DNA from: Vulcanimicrobiota bacterium
GTDB taxonomy: Bacteria > Vulcanimicrobiota > Xenobia > Xenobiales > JADMJV01
DNA length: 64,000 nucleotides
Reading direction: 5' to 3'
Assembly (NCBI GenBank): GCA_019637395.1
Contig: JAHBVR010000016.1
Location: forward strand, 62,001 to 126,000
Shown here: in pieces, positions 54,365-63,341 of the stretch
How the letters are laid out: the number at the start of each line of letters is the position of its first letter
How positions within the stretch are numbered: the stretch's first letter is position 1
Notes under the pieces: generated by a model
The model's database searches: none
Told to the model about the DNA's origin: nothing
What the model saw: the letters and a program-made list of their open reading frames with translations, nothing else
Program-made: the position numbers and the translations under genes

Positions 54365-55056
54365 GCGATACGAACCTTTCCAGAATCGATCAAATTCTGG
54401 GCGCGGGCCCAGCTCTCGGGCGTGTCCAGCCCCAAACAGTAGCCATCCAACTCGAATCCGCGCATTTCCACCCCCTGCTGGAGTAAGCGCGGAAATAAAT
54501 CACGGGCAAAATCATATGGAGCTTCGTCTGGAATCCATTCTTGAATAGAAGGCTCCAGCAAATAGACTCCGGCGTTGACCAGACCCTCCTGGCCGCCTTC
54601 TTCGAAGCGGATCACCTGGCCACGCGAATCCAACTTCACGCGCCCTCCGGCAATGCCGGTGTTGGGAACGCAAGCCGGGTCAAACAAAGCAATCGACACG
54701 GGGGTGCAATGCTGCTCGCGAAATTTTGCCAGGTCGAAGCGGATCAAATTATCACCATAAACGACCAGCACTCTTTCCTCAGACCGTAAATTACGGTAAC
54801 TCCCGGCAGTACCCTGCAGCTCCATTTCTTCCCAAAATCGGAATAACATGGGATAGTCAGCCAGACTGGCCCGAATTCTCTCCGGTTGATGATGCAAATT
54901 TACATCCACGGACTCGATACCCGATTGGCGCAACCAGTCCAGATTGTGGCGCAGCACACTTTGGCCAGCCAACTCCAAAGTCGGCTTGGGAGCCCCGCCT
55001 GAGACACTGGCGATTCGCGTGCTTTTTCCTGCCGCCAAAACCAGAGTGCGCATCAC
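54361..55056 (-). CDS. hddC: Sugar nucleotidyltransferase, HddC-like
   Basis: 231 residues. RTLVLAAGKSTRIASVSG is the nucleotide-binding start, PKPTLELAGQSVLRHN the second block, and VVYGDNLIRFD the metal-binding Asp. YDFARDLFPRLL near the end is typical of mannose- and heptose-1-phosphate guanylyltransferases. In this setting it should activate heptose 1-phosphate with GTP. Glucose-1-phosphate transfer is not excluded by sequence alone. The ATG overlaps the epimerase stop. Confidence 0.8.
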   Translation of the reverse strand: MMRTLVLAAGKSTRIASVSGGAPKPTLELAGQSVLRHNLDWLRQSGIESVDVNLHHQPERIRASLADYPMLFRFWEEMELQGTAGSYRNLRSEERVLVVYGDNLIRFDLAKFREQHCTPVSIALFDPACVPNTGIAGGRVKLDSRGQVIRFEEGGQEGLVNAGVYLLEPSIQEWIPDEAPYDFARDLFPRLLQQGVEMRGFELDGYCLGLDTPESWARAQNLIDSGKVRIA

Positions 55057-55976
55057 ACTACGTGCTCGCGCAGGTGGGCCAGCATGGCGCGAATACCGTC
55101 GAGCAAGTCGGTTCGGGGTTGCCAGCCCAGCGAGCGGGCTAAGGAGATATCGGCCAGAGTATCTTGGGCTTCACCCGGCTGATCGGGTAAATAACGCGGC
55201 TCTATCTGACTACCTAAAAGGTTACGGATTATCTGGTAGATCTCGGCCACCGAATAATAAGTTCCCGTGCCTAAATTCACCGATAGATTGTCGGTGCGGG
55301 CATCGTTCAGACACTGCAAATGAAAATCGTTGACATCGTCGACGAAGACAAAATCCCGCCGCTTGCTGCCATCGCCGTAGATGGTGGGTTGTTGGCCAGC
55401 TAACAACTTGAGCAAGAACGCGCTCATCAGGGGAGGTACTGTGCGCCGGTAGTCCTGGCGGGGGCCGTAGACGCAAAAGTAGCGCAGAGCCGTAATGATC
55501 AGGCCGCGCTCCCGGCGGAACCCCTCGGCCAACTGGTAGCCGGCCATTTTGCTCAACGCATAAAAGCTCTCGGGATAGAGTTCGCTTTCGGGCGTCGGCA
55601 AAAGCTTACAACCCTCATATAGGGCCGAAGATTCTGCGTAAATGACCTTGGGAACACCGGCCCGGCAGGCCGCTTCAAAGACCTGGGTAGTACCCAGAAC
55701 ATTGATGGAAACAGTATCGACTGGATCTCTTTGGCAGTCTGGAATGCAATTCTTTGCGGCCAGATGGAAAATCGCCTGACACCCCCTGAAGCGATCGGCC
55801 AGATCCGAGTCACGGATATCTTTTTGATGAAACTCGACCTCAGCCGGCACCTGCTCGCGCACCCCATAGCTGAGATTATCGATACCAACCACCGCATAGC
55901 CTTCGCGCAGCAAACGCTCGGCCAAGTTGCTGCCGATAAAACCAGCCACGCCGGTGATAGCCACCCGGGACTTCAA
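55053..55976 (-). CDS. NAD-dependent sugar-nucleotide epimerase/dehydratase
   Basis: 307 residues from TTG 55976, which overlaps the transaldolase stop. VAITGVAGFIGSNLAERLL is the Rossmann start, and SFYALSKMAGYQL has the catalytic Tyr and Lys of the extended SDR fold. LRYFCVYGPRQD and GDGSKRRDFVFVDDV are shared with UDP-glucose 4-epimerases and related enzymes. It probably alters C4, C3 or C5 of the activated heptose or of a partner sugar. A much longer open frame from 56435 is an antisense-like extension over the transaldolase and is rejected. Confidence 0.88.
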   Translation of the reverse strand: MKSRVAITGVAGFIGSNLAERLLREGYAVVGIDNLSYGVREQVPAEVEFHQKDIRDSDLADRFRGCQAIFHLAAKNCIPDCQRDPVDTVSINVLGTTQVFEAACRAGVPKVIYAESSALYEGCKLLPTPESELYPESFYALSKMAGYQLAEGFRRERGLIITALRYFCVYGPRQDYRRTVPPLMSAFLLKLLAGQQPTIYGDGSKRRDFVFVDDVNDFHLQCLNDARTDNLSVNLGTGTYYSVAEIYQIIRNLLGSQIEPRYLPDQPGEAQDTLADISLARSLGWQPRTDLLDGIRAMLAHLREHVV

Positions 55977-56683
55977 AGAGTATAACCCGCTCGCGAGGCA
56001 TCGGTGTGAAACATCAGCACCGTTTCCCGAGAAAGTTCCGCCAAATCCTTGTTGTGCATAGTGGCCAACTTGGCCAACATATCGGGAGGCACGGTTATGA
56101 TGTGGCAACCGCATTCCTGGGCCTGATAAATATTGAGCACCTCGCGAGGACTGGCCCAGAGCACTTCCGCTCCACAAGGCTTCAAGATCTCCACCGCCCA
56201 GCGCATCATGGGGGCCGGCTCGCGTCCTGTATCGGCGATGCGGCCCGCAAAAATGGAAACAATACTGGGAACGTCCGGCCTGAGAGCCCGGCTCAAGCCC
56301 TCCACCTGCTCCCGAGTCAGCACAGCCGTGGCGTTTACTTTTACGCCTTCCTCGTTCAGGCGCTGGATGAGCGGAATGGCCGATTCGCCCAGAGTGTTGC
56401 TGATGGGAATTTTGACGTAAACGTGGGGTCCCCAACCGCTGATTTTCATGGCCTGCGCATACATCGAATCGAAATCGTCAGCAAAAACCTCAAGGGAAAG
56501 CGGAGCATCCGGGATCTGCGCCAGCACCTCGCGGGCGAAGACCTCGTAATCGAGAATACCAGCCCTACGCATCAAGGTGGGGTTGGTGGTGAACCCACTG
56601 ACGCCCCCGGTCTGGTGAGCCACCAGCATCTCGGTAAGATTGGCCCCGTCGCAGAAAATCTTGATGGTCAGATGCTGGTTCAT
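55973..56683 (-). CDS. Transaldolase-family enzyme within the heptose operon
   Basis: 236 residues from ATG 56683, coupled to the upstream gene by ATGA. FCDGANLTEML opens the barrel in place of the usual LDTAN start. GFTTNPTLMRRAG is the TNPT block, PHVYVKIPIS has the Schiff-base Lys, VNATAVLTREQ, and SIFAGRIADTG. It is short like TalC/fructose-6-phosphate aldolase. Transaldolases make sedoheptulose 7-phosphate, the starting point of heptose synthesis, so the gene may feed the pathway directly. That link is inferred from the operon. Confidence 0.85.
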   Translation of the reverse strand: MNQHLTIKIFCDGANLTEMLVAHQTGGVSGFTTNPTLMRRAGILDYEVFAREVLAQIPDAPLSLEVFADDFDSMYAQAMKISGWGPHVYVKIPISNTLGESAIPLIQRLNEEGVKVNATAVLTREQVEGLSRALRPDVPSIVSIFAGRIADTGREPAPMMRWAVEILKPCGAEVLWASPREVLNIYQAQECGCHIITVPPDMLAKLATMHNKDLAELSRETVLMFHTDASRAGYTL

Positions 56684-57390
56684 TTTCCGGCCTTCCACAG
56701 CATTCTCTTGATCTTAGCCAATTCGGCGAAATTGTTAAGCTGGCCCCACAACGGATTGAAGCGTGTGTCCAGATCGGCCGTCCAGGGAACAGCAAAGTTC
56801 ATAATACGGTGACCGGCTCTGTGGCTACGTAGCAGCATTTCGATATCGGCCATCATGCGGTCGGTGATCATTTCTCCGTAAATCTGACGGGCCACCGTCC
56901 CGCGGAACATTTTAAAACCACATTGGGTATCGTTGAGGTACCAGGGTATGCCCATAAGACCGCGTACCATCAAACTGTTGAGCCAGGTGCCCACACGCCG
57001 GTAAAACCGCTGGCCTTCCAGGCGACTCCCCGAAATACGGCGATTCCCCACGGCAATGTCGCACATATTGTGGCGTATATAGGTCATTCCCACTAAAGCA
57101 AGTTCGTATGGGACGCATAAACCCGCATCGGCAAACATTACACAGTTTCCCTGCGTACGCGCGATACCGTAGCGGGTGGCATAGCCTTTGCCACGATTTC
57201 TACCGTATTCTAAGAGAGTCACCTGGGGAAACTCTTGGACACGCTGAATCGTGTTATCTTTGGAGCCGTCGTCGACCACCAGAATCTCACCCCGCAGCGA
57301 ATAGGCGTCCAGAAAGGCCAGCGCGGCTTCGAGGTCGCGGCTGATTTTGTGTTCTTCATTGTAAGCGGGAATGACAATACTTAAATCCAC
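56680..57390 (-). CDS. Glycosyltransferase family 2, dolichyl-phosphate-sugar synthase type
   Basis: 236 residues from GTG 57390, which overlaps the SIS gene stop (TAGTG); GTG 57408 is possible. DLSIVIPAYNEE opens the GT-A fold, ILVVDDGSKDNT binds the nucleotide, MFADAGLCVP stands in place of the usual DxD region, and DTQCGFKMFRG is typical of ALG5/DPM-like enzymes that move a sugar onto a polyprenyl phosphate. Lipid-linked sugars made this way are the donors for GT-C enzymes, two of which may lie just beyond the operon. No C-terminal membrane helices. Confidence 0.85.
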   Translation of the reverse strand: MDLSIVIPAYNEEHKISRDLEAALAFLDAYSLRGEILVVDDGSKDNTIQRVQEFPQVTLLEYGRNRGKGYATRYGIARTQGNCVMFADAGLCVPYELALVGMTYIRHNMCDIAVGNRRISGSRLEGQRFYRRVGTWLNSLMVRGLMGIPWYLNDTQCGFKMFRGTVARQIYGEMITDRMMADIEMLLRSHRAGHRIMNFAVPWTADLDTRFNPLWGQLNNFAELAKIKRMLWKAGK

Positions 57391-57986
57391 TAGACGAGAG
57401 ACTCCCACTTCGCCGACGCCTTTTGCAAGCGCGGATGACTCACCAGCAGATGCCAGAGCAGCGCCTGAAAGCCCTCCGTTAGCGGCGTAATCCAGGCATC
57501 TCGAACCACCGGCACCACGATGCAGGCATCGGAATTCTGAGCGGTAAAACCTCCGTCACGGCCTACAATCCCCACCACGCCGGCCCCCACCGAGCGGGCC
57601 AACTGCACCGACTGCACCAGGTTCTCCGAGACCGGCGGAGACTGCGAACCTCCTCCCACCGAGAAAATCATCAAGCAATCGTTCTTGTTAAGACGACTGG
57701 AGCGCAGCCAGGCTGCCAGGCTGCCCGCCCAGCCCTCGTCGTTGATACGAGCCGTGAGCTCAGAAACATTGTCGGTTGGGCAATAAGCCTCGAAGTGGCA
57801 AAGCTTGCGGAAGTCGCAGACCGCGTGGGAAGCATGTCCCGCCCCGCCGCCGGAGCCGAGGCAGAACAGGCGCCCGCCACCTTCCCGAGTGGCCGCCAGT
57901 ACCTCCACGACGCGTTCCAATGCGGCGCGGTCGAGTTTGCGCAGCACCTCATGGCTGCACTGGATAAAGTCTTCAATCTGATCCAA
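57390..57986 (-). CDS. gmhA: SIS-domain isomerase, phosphoheptose isomerase-like
   Basis: 198 residues. FCLGSGGGAGHASHAVCDF is the phosphosugar-binding loop of GmhA-like SIS proteins, NDEGWAGSLAAWL and MIFSVGGGSQSP follow as in the family. GmhA converts sedoheptulose 7-phosphate to D-glycero-D-manno-heptose 7-phosphate, the first committed step. The loop differs from the Escherichia enzyme, so the symbol rests partly on the operon. Lies 1 bp from gmhB. Confidence 0.8.
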   Translation of the reverse strand: MDQIEDFIQCSHEVLRKLDRAALERVVEVLAATREGGGRLFCLGSGGGAGHASHAVCDFRKLCHFEAYCPTDNVSELTARINDEGWAGSLAAWLRSSRLNKNDCLMIFSVGGGSQSPPVSENLVQSVQLARSVGAGVVGIVGRDGGFTAQNSDACIVVPVVRDAWITPLTEGFQALLWHLLVSHPRLQKASAKWESLV

Positions 57987-57987
57987 T

Positions 57988-58554
57988 TTAGCCTCCTAAA
58001 GGGTTATGCCCGACTGATGAGATTGTGGACTGCAGCAGACCGGTCAGTTGATCGAGTCTTTGAATGACGGTCAATTCCCCCGACTCGGCGACCTCTTGCA
58101 AATTGTAGTCCGTGCTGAGCAAGACCGGCCGGACGCCTGCCGCGCGGGCTGCCAGTACGTCACTCTGGCGGTCTCCCAGCAAAATCCCGCGGCTCAGATC
58201 TAGATTCCAGTTAGCGGCGGCATCCAAAAGCATGCCCGGGTTCGGTTTACGGCGCCAGTGACAGCCGTCTTCCACGCACACCTCCACTGCGTCCAGAGGA
58301 ATTTGACGCAGCAACTCGCGATGGAAATCCTCGAGCAGTTGGGGGCATAGGAAACCGCGAGCAACGTCGGGCTGATTGGTAACCAGCACGGTAAAGAAGC
58401 CGAGTTGCCGCCATTGGCTTACCAGTTCGGCAGCGCCCGCCACCAAACAAAACTCTTCCCAGCTGCGGGCCGAGCTGATCACGGAGCCCCGGCGCACCAC
58501 CTCGACCAGAATTCCATCACGATCGAGAAAAAGAACCGGCCGGCTCTCAGACAT
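57988..58554 (-). CDS. gmhB: HAD phosphatase, heptose 1,7-bisphosphate 7-phosphatase-like
   Basis: 188 residues from ATG 58554. VLFLDRDGILVE has the nucleophile Asp11 and general acid Asp13; VLVTNQPDVARG is motif II; WRRKPNPGMLLD and ILLGDRQSDVLAARAAG close the site. VCVEDGCHWRRKP retains only part of the Cys/His zinc loop of classical GmhB. The enzyme would remove the 7-phosphate of heptose 1,7-bisphosphate. A longer frame to 58989 runs opposite the true upstream gene and is rejected. Confidence 0.85.
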   Translation of the reverse strand: MSESRPVLFLDRDGILVEVVRRGSVISSARSWEEFCLVAGAAELVSQWRQLGFFTVLVTNQPDVARGFLCPQLLEDFHRELLRQIPLDAVEVCVEDGCHWRRKPNPGMLLDAAANWNLDLSRGILLGDRQSDVLAARAAGVRPVLLSTDYNLQEVAESGELTVIQRLDQLTGLLQSTISSVGHNPLGG

Positions 58555-59524
58555 GGGCAGGTTGCCCGCTGGCGGCGGAAGTGTAGAGAGCGTGGAGGGT
58601 CTGCATGGCCACCAACCCATCCTGTGGGGTTCCCCAGTAGGGCTGTCCGGCGCATCCCCGTAAAAAATCTCCCCACTCCAATTCCCAGCTTGAATCCGCC
58701 CCGGGGTAATCCCAGCGCTGCTCCTCGGGCACGCCACCTTCCAAATTGCGGCGGTAGCAGCGCAGAGACTCAGGACCATAGCTACCTCCCAGGCCTTCAA
58801 TATGCAGAGAGCCCAACTGGGCAAATACTTCGAGACTGAAAAGATTCTTCCATTGTGACCAGCCCACGTGCAAACTGGCCATGGCTCCGCTGGCATAAGT
58901 GAGAATACCGAAAGCATTATCTTCGAGCGGCGCGATTTGCCAACAAGCGGTCCGGCACTGGGCGTAGGCGGTGGCAGGCAGGCCGGCAAACCAGCCCATC
59001 AAGTCGACGATATGCACCCCCTGATCGAGGAGTACGCCTCCACCAGCCAGAGCCGGGTCGCCCCGCCACTCCTTCTCATAGCCGGGACGCCCCCCGTGTC
59101 CGTAGCGAGCGCGCATGCTGAAAATTGGGCCGAGCTGGGGCAAGAGTTCATGAGCCTGTAGCAGTGAGGGATGGTAACGATGATTGAAGCCTATTTTTAA
59201 AATACCGGAGGAAGCGGCGGCCAACTCGGCCAACTGGCGGGCCTGTTTCAAGTCGATGCCCATAGGCTTCTCCATGAGCACGTGTAGCCCGCGCTCCAGC
59301 CCCGCAGTGACGATCTCCAGAGCATAACCGTTGGGCGTAGCCACCACGATGGCCTCGACCTCATCCAGGCCCCGCCGCCAGTCAGACAGCGCCCGAATGG
59401 AAAGTTCGCCAGCGAGTTTCTCGACCGCCTGGGGCAAGGGATCGCAAACCCAGGCCAGACAATCACGGGCTACCCGGGCTCGCCGCGAGCCAATCAGACC
59501 ACATCCGATCACTCCTACACGCAC
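58547..59524 (-). CDS. Gfo/Idh/MocA-family oxidoreductase, first gene of heptose operon
   Basis: 325 residues from GTG 59524. RVGVIGCGLIGSRRARVA binds NAD(P), and HVLMEKPMGIDLKQA is the EKP block with the catalytic Lys. GGVLLDQGVHIVDLM has the metal- or substrate-side His. These enzymes oxidise or reduce sugar hydroxyls, often on nucleotide sugars. It overlaps gmhB by 8 bp and so leads the nine-gene transcript. The 58 bp to the divergent membrane-protein gene should hold both promoters. Confidence 0.87.
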   Translation of the reverse strand: MRVGVIGCGLIGSRRARVARDCLAWVCDPLPQAVEKLAGELSIRALSDWRRGLDEVEAIVVATPNGYALEIVTAGLERGLHVLMEKPMGIDLKQARQLAELAAASSGILKIGFNHRYHPSLLQAHELLPQLGPIFSMRARYGHGGRPGYEKEWRGDPALAGGGVLLDQGVHIVDLMGWFAGLPATAYAQCRTACWQIAPLEDNAFGILTYASGAMASLHVGWSQWKNLFSLEVFAQLGSLHIEGLGGSYGPESLRCYRRNLEGGVPEEQRWDYPGADSSWELEWGDFLRGCAGQPYWGTPQDGLVAMQTLHALYTSAASGQPAHV

Positions 59525-59582
59525 AAACTCGCCTTAGGCGTCCAGAGCAGGTATTCCTTGCGTCCTGGCCAAGCCAAATTCG

Positions 59583-61811
59583 GTGCCGACCCGCTATCGG
59601 AAACCCGCTTGTTGCGCTCTCTGCCTGGCCGGCGTCCTGCTCGTCCTTTTCGCACCTTTTCTTCTCTGGCCCGGCTCGATTCTCTTCTCCCCGCACTCCG
59701 ATTTCATCGCCTACCATTCCGCCATTCGAGCGGTAACCGCCGAGAGTGTGCAGCGCTTTGGCGAGCTACCGCGCTGGTGCCCGTACCTCTTTTGCGGTTT
59801 TCCCCTGGCCGGACTGGGTGAGACCCAGGCCTTTTATCCGCCCACCTGGGCCTACTTTCTGGCCGCCCCGCAAGCCGGCCTGCGCGTCTACGGATTGCTG
59901 GTCCTGGGCCACCTCTGGATTGGTGGCTTGGGGATGGCCGCTTACCTGCGAATCCAACGCTATAGCTGGTCCGCCTGCTTGCTCGGAGCCCTGATCTTTA
60001 TGCTGCAAGGCAAATGGCTGGCCTTCTTGCTGCTGGCCCAAAACAGCATGCTGGGCTGGGCCTGGTTTCCCTGGGTGCTCGCCGGGATGCACCGGCTGCA
60101 GCAGCGCCTGACCCTGGCCAGAGTGTTGGAGTTGGCCGGACTGATCGCGCTGCTGGTGCTGGGCCTGCTCGCCCCCCTGATCGTGATCGCCGCTTATTTT
60201 CTTGTCTGCTATGGCGGCTATCAAGTGCTCAAGGAACGATCCTGGAAGTTAGCGTTGGCTCTCCTGACCGCCTGCATCCTGGCCGCTGGTTTGTGCGCAG
60301 CTCTGCTGCTTCCTGGACTGGAATACTCCAGTTTCGCCATGCGCGGCCAGGGCTTGTCGCTGGAGCAGGCCAGCCAGGGGCAAATATCCCTGCCACTGTT
60401 GCCGCACCTGCTAAGCGGAGCTTACCCCCCCCTCCGAATCGGCTGGGAACTGTGCCTGTTTTGCGGAACCGTGCCCTGGTGCCTTGCCCTTTTAAGCCTG
60501 CGTTACGGCCATTCGCGCTGGGCCTGGCTTGGCGTCGGGCTGATCTTAGCCCTTGCCCTGGGTCGCCAGACTCCGATTTTCGGCCTGGTCTATCAGGTTG
60601 TGCCTGGTTTTGGCTTTTTCCGATTTCCCGCCCGCTATTGTCTGCTTCTGGGTCTGTTGCTGCCGGGTCTGGCTGCGCGGGCGTTCGAGCGTAGCCATGA
60701 TTGGAACCGGGCGGAATTGCTCGCACTTTGGCTGGCAACGGCCGGGTTAGCCGCCTGGGGACAGTGGTTGTCAGGAGGAAAAGAAGCCTGGTGGGGCGTT
60801 TTCTGGCTGAGCGGACTGGTGATCTGCCCCCGGCGCTGGCGCCAACGGACGGTTATCCTCCTGTGCGGCCTGGAACTGTTCCATTTCGCCAGCCAGATGA
60901 TAGAAGCCAGACCTGGCCAATTTCTGGGCGAGCAAAGCCTGACCGCCCTGGTGAAAGATCCGCCCGGTCAAGGTCGCACTTTGGTGAGTTATTCGCAAAT
61001 GCTGATTCCTCCTTACGCCGTACGCGACGGCGTCGAAACGAGCAACGGGCTGACGGCCAGCGTTCCGAAGGCTACTTTCTTCCTGATGCAGCAAGCCGTT
61101 GGAGAACTACCTCGCCAGCCCCAAATGAGTGAGGGAATCCCTTTCTTTGAGCCGCGTTCCGCCGCCTACCTGCGCCGCGCCAATCTAACCCACGTGCTAT
61201 CCGACCACCCGTTAAACCTGGGCGCGAACTGGTCCATGCGCCGCTCCCCTCCCTTTACGACCTACGACTTCATTGCCCCCACCGGCTTCTCGAACTTTCC
61301 CCCCCTGTGGATCTACGACGACCAAAGTCCACTGGGCCGACACCGATTGGTCGGCCTGGCTCTTGCCGCCAAAGACTCCCAATCAGCTCTGGAGTTGGCC
61401 CGCCGTACGGAGCCGGAACAAGCTGTCGTCATCGAGGGAGCGACTCCCCGGCCGGCAACTGCCCAACCCGAGGCGGTGGTGATCAGCGAACAGCGCAGCT
61501 ATGATCAACGCCGCCTGATCTGTCGAGTAAGCCAGGCGCCGGGAGCCTACTTGGTCGTGTCAGAACTCTATTATCCAGGCTGGAAACTGACGGAACAGGG
61601 TCAGGAACTTCCCCTACAGCGTGCCGACGGCTACTTTATGGCGGCCTTTTTGAATCCGGGCGATCATGAACTCCTGCTGGAGTACCAGCCCAAGCGCTAC
61701 CGCCAGGGCATATGGATCAGTCTGCTCAGCCTCTTGGGGCTGGGACTGGCTTACGGCGGCGATAGAGTCTTAGGGGCCCGCCGCCGTCTAGCAACTGATA
61801 GTCAGCGGTGA
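59583..61811 (+). CDS. YfhO-like large membrane protein, probable GT-C glycosyltransferase
   Basis: 742 residues from GTG 59583. About eleven to thirteen hydrophobic helices, with a long first outer loop (SPHSDFIAYHSAIRAV, WCPYLFCGFPLAG) of the kind seen in YfhO and GT-C enzymes, where an Asp near the end of helix 1 is catalytic. A C-terminal outer domain (about 480-700) precedes a final helix. Such proteins move lipid-linked sugars onto wall or surface polymers. Its head-to-head place next to the heptose operon suggests that it uses its product. The last 86 bp overlap the convergent gene. Confidence 0.75.
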   Translation: MPTRYRKPACCALCLAGVLLVLFAPFLLWPGSILFSPHSDFIAYHSAIRAVTAESVQRFGELPRWCPYLFCGFPLAGLGETQAFYPPTWAYFLAAPQAGLRVYGLLVLGHLWIGGLGMAAYLRIQRYSWSACLLGALIFMLQGKWLAFLLLAQNSMLGWAWFPWVLAGMHRLQQRLTLARVLELAGLIALLVLGLLAPLIVIAAYFLVCYGGYQVLKERSWKLALALLTACILAAGLCAALLLPGLEYSSFAMRGQGLSLEQASQGQISLPLLPHLLSGAYPPLRIGWELCLFCGTVPWCLALLSLRYGHSRWAWLGVGLILALALGRQTPIFGLVYQVVPGFGFFRFPARYCLLLGLLLPGLAARAFERSHDWNRAELLALWLATAGLAAWGQWLSGGKEAWWGVFWLSGLVICPRRWRQRTVILLCGLELFHFASQMIEARPGQFLGEQSLTALVKDPPGQGRTLVSYSQMLIPPYAVRDGVETSNGLTASVPKATFFLMQQAVGELPRQPQMSEGIPFFEPRSAAYLRRANLTHVLSDHPLNLGANWSMRRSPPFTTYDFIAPTGFSNFPPLWIYDDQSPLGRHRLVGLALAAKDSQSALELARRTEPEQAVVIEGATPRPATAQPEAVVISEQRSYDQRRLICRVSQAPGAYLVVSELYYPGWKLTEQGQELPLQRADGYFMAAFLNPGDHELLLEYQPKRYRQGIWISLLSLLGLGLAYGGDRVLGARRRLATDSQR

Positions 61812-63243
61812 TGGCCTGCAACTCCTGGTCCGCCCGGCGACGGTATAGCTCGGCTGGAATTCCGTAGCTTTCCTGCATCGCCTCCGGGGTCAGTCCCAAA
61901 TAAAGAAGGTACTCCACCTGTTTTTCTTTGAGGAGCCCACGAGCCCGCTCGAGCTCTTGCTGATCATAGAGAAAGGGGGTCAAAACCGGGACGCGCAGCG
62001 GGTTGCGCAGATCCTCGGTGGTGTAAAGGCTGCAAAAATAAGGGTAGGAAAGAACCGTGCTGCCGGGCGGCAGGTAAGAGTCACACCAGCGGTGAGCCTG
62101 CCCGATAGCGCGCGCCTGCTCTTCCGATTGCGTTCGATAGACACCCCGGCGGGTCGAAATGGCGTAGGTCCAGTAGTTCTCAAGAAAGACCACTCGCGAA
62201 GTCATTCCCAGCACTTCCAGGCTCCCCCAGCCGACTGCCAGCCAGGCGGCCCGAGGCAACAAGCTGAGCAACCCGGTCTGGCATAGAAAAACGGCCGGAC
62301 AGGAAAAGGCCAGGTAGGCCACCGTCTGGCGATTGCCAGCGGCCGCCGCCCAGGCCAGGGCACACCATGCCAGAGTCGCCAGTTCGGGGCGCCGCTTCTT
62401 CTCGAAGACAACCAGGCTGGCGAGAATGATGATATAGTAGAGCCCGTAGGTTTGGGTTTCCAACCAAAAATTGGAAACGATGGCGCAACGCGCCAGCCAG
62501 GGAATCTCGGGGTTGGCGGCCACTTTGGCCAGCGCCAGCCAGGGTGCCCAGCGGTAGGCGTAGTGATTGTAGCGAAGGTGCTGCGTCAGATCGAGAAGGT
62601 TCTGTTGGACCACCTGTCCGGCGGCGGGGAGGAAAGGTAACCACAGAACCAGGCTGGCGGCGACCCAGGCAAGCAGAAGGCGCGCCAGACCGGCAGGCCG
62701 GTAGCGCAACCAGACCAGGCCGATCATTAGAACCGAGGCCAGCCCATCCGACTGCAGGGTCCACAGAGCCAGAGCCGCGCCAACACCAGCCCAGGGAGCG
62801 AAGCGTCGCTCGCTCCGCCAACGGACCACCAGGTAGAAGGTCGAAAGCGTGAAGAGCGTGCCCCACCAGTGGTAATTAAGAATGGGAAAGGCCGTCAATC
62901 CGCCACAACACCACATCAACCAGGGCAGGTAACTCAGGCGGCCGGGTAGACTGCGCTTACCGATGGAGTAAATGAAAAGACCACTCAGGGAGGCTACCAG
63001 GGCCATCAAAGAGCGCGTGGCCAAACGGTCGCTGCCGAAGATCCAAAAATACAGAGCCGATAAAAGGTAGGATCCGGGAGTATGGCGGGTATCCCAATGG
63101 TAATAAGGCCATTCTCCGCGGAGCAGCCGGCTGGCGCCCAGGACGGTGACGGCCTCGTCGTCCATTCCAAAATAAGTCGACCAGTAGGGAATGGTCAGCA
63201 GAAAGTTCACGGCGAACAAGATCGGCGCAATTCCACGGCGCAT
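61726..63243 (-). CDS. GT39/PMT-like membrane glycosyltransferase
   Basis: 505 residues. N-terminal helix, then FGMDDEAVTVLGASRLLRG and WPYYHWDTRHTPGSY, a first loop with an acidic pair typical of dolichyl-phosphate-mannose-protein mannosyltransferase-like enzymes. About nine to eleven further helices and a soluble C-terminal part of about 110 residues follow (SEEQARAIGQAHRW). It should transfer a sugar from a lipid carrier on the outer face of the membrane. It ends inside the convergent YfhO-like gene, an unusually long coding overlap of 86 bp. Confidence 0.78.
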   Translation of the reverse strand: MRRGIAPILFAVNFLLTIPYWSTYFGMDDEAVTVLGASRLLRGEWPYYHWDTRHTPGSYLLSALYFWIFGSDRLATRSLMALVASLSGLFIYSIGKRSLPGRLSYLPWLMWCCGGLTAFPILNYHWWGTLFTLSTFYLVVRWRSERRFAPWAGVGAALALWTLQSDGLASVLMIGLVWLRYRPAGLARLLLAWVAASLVLWLPFLPAAGQVVQQNLLDLTQHLRYNHYAYRWAPWLALAKVAANPEIPWLARCAIVSNFWLETQTYGLYYIIILASLVVFEKKRRPELATLAWCALAWAAAAGNRQTVAYLAFSCPAVFLCQTGLLSLLPRAAWLAVGWGSLEVLGMTSRVVFLENYWTYAISTRRGVYRTQSEEQARAIGQAHRWCDSYLPPGSTVLSYPYFCSLYTTEDLRNPLRVPVLTPFLYDQQELERARGLLKEKQVEYLLYLGLTPEAMQESYGIPAELYRRRADQELQAITADYQLLDGGGPLRLYRRRKPVPAPRG

Positions 63244-63305
63244 GGGCTGGCTAGTTCACCCCGGCCCGGTGCGAGGCCTGTCAAGAAGATAGTACGGCTT
63301 ACACC

Positions 63306-63332
63306 TTGATTTATATCGTTATACGATATAAT
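63306..63332 (+). promoter_or_regulatory. Promoter with embedded palindromic operator
   Basis: TTGATT (63306-63311) and a perfect TATAAT (63327-63332) lie 15 bp apart. Between and over them is the inverted repeat TTATATCG-TTATA-CGATATAA (63311-63331), so a bound regulator would block polymerase. TATATCGTTAT here is the reverse complement of ATAACGATATA at 9661-9671 upstream of padR. The -10 box ends 9 bp before ATG 63342, so the transcript would be nearly leaderless. Confidence 0.65.
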
Positions 63333-63341
63333 ATGCCGAAA

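Noticed and set aside
55053-56435. Epimerase gene starting at 56435
   Set aside because: The extra 150 codons are antisense-like sequence over the transaldolase. TTG 55976 gives the proper Rossmann start and overlaps the transaldolase stop.
57988-58989. HAD phosphatase starting at 58989
   Set aside because: The extra 145 codons lie in another frame of the Gfo/Idh gene and have no domain; ATG 58554 starts just before the HAD motif.
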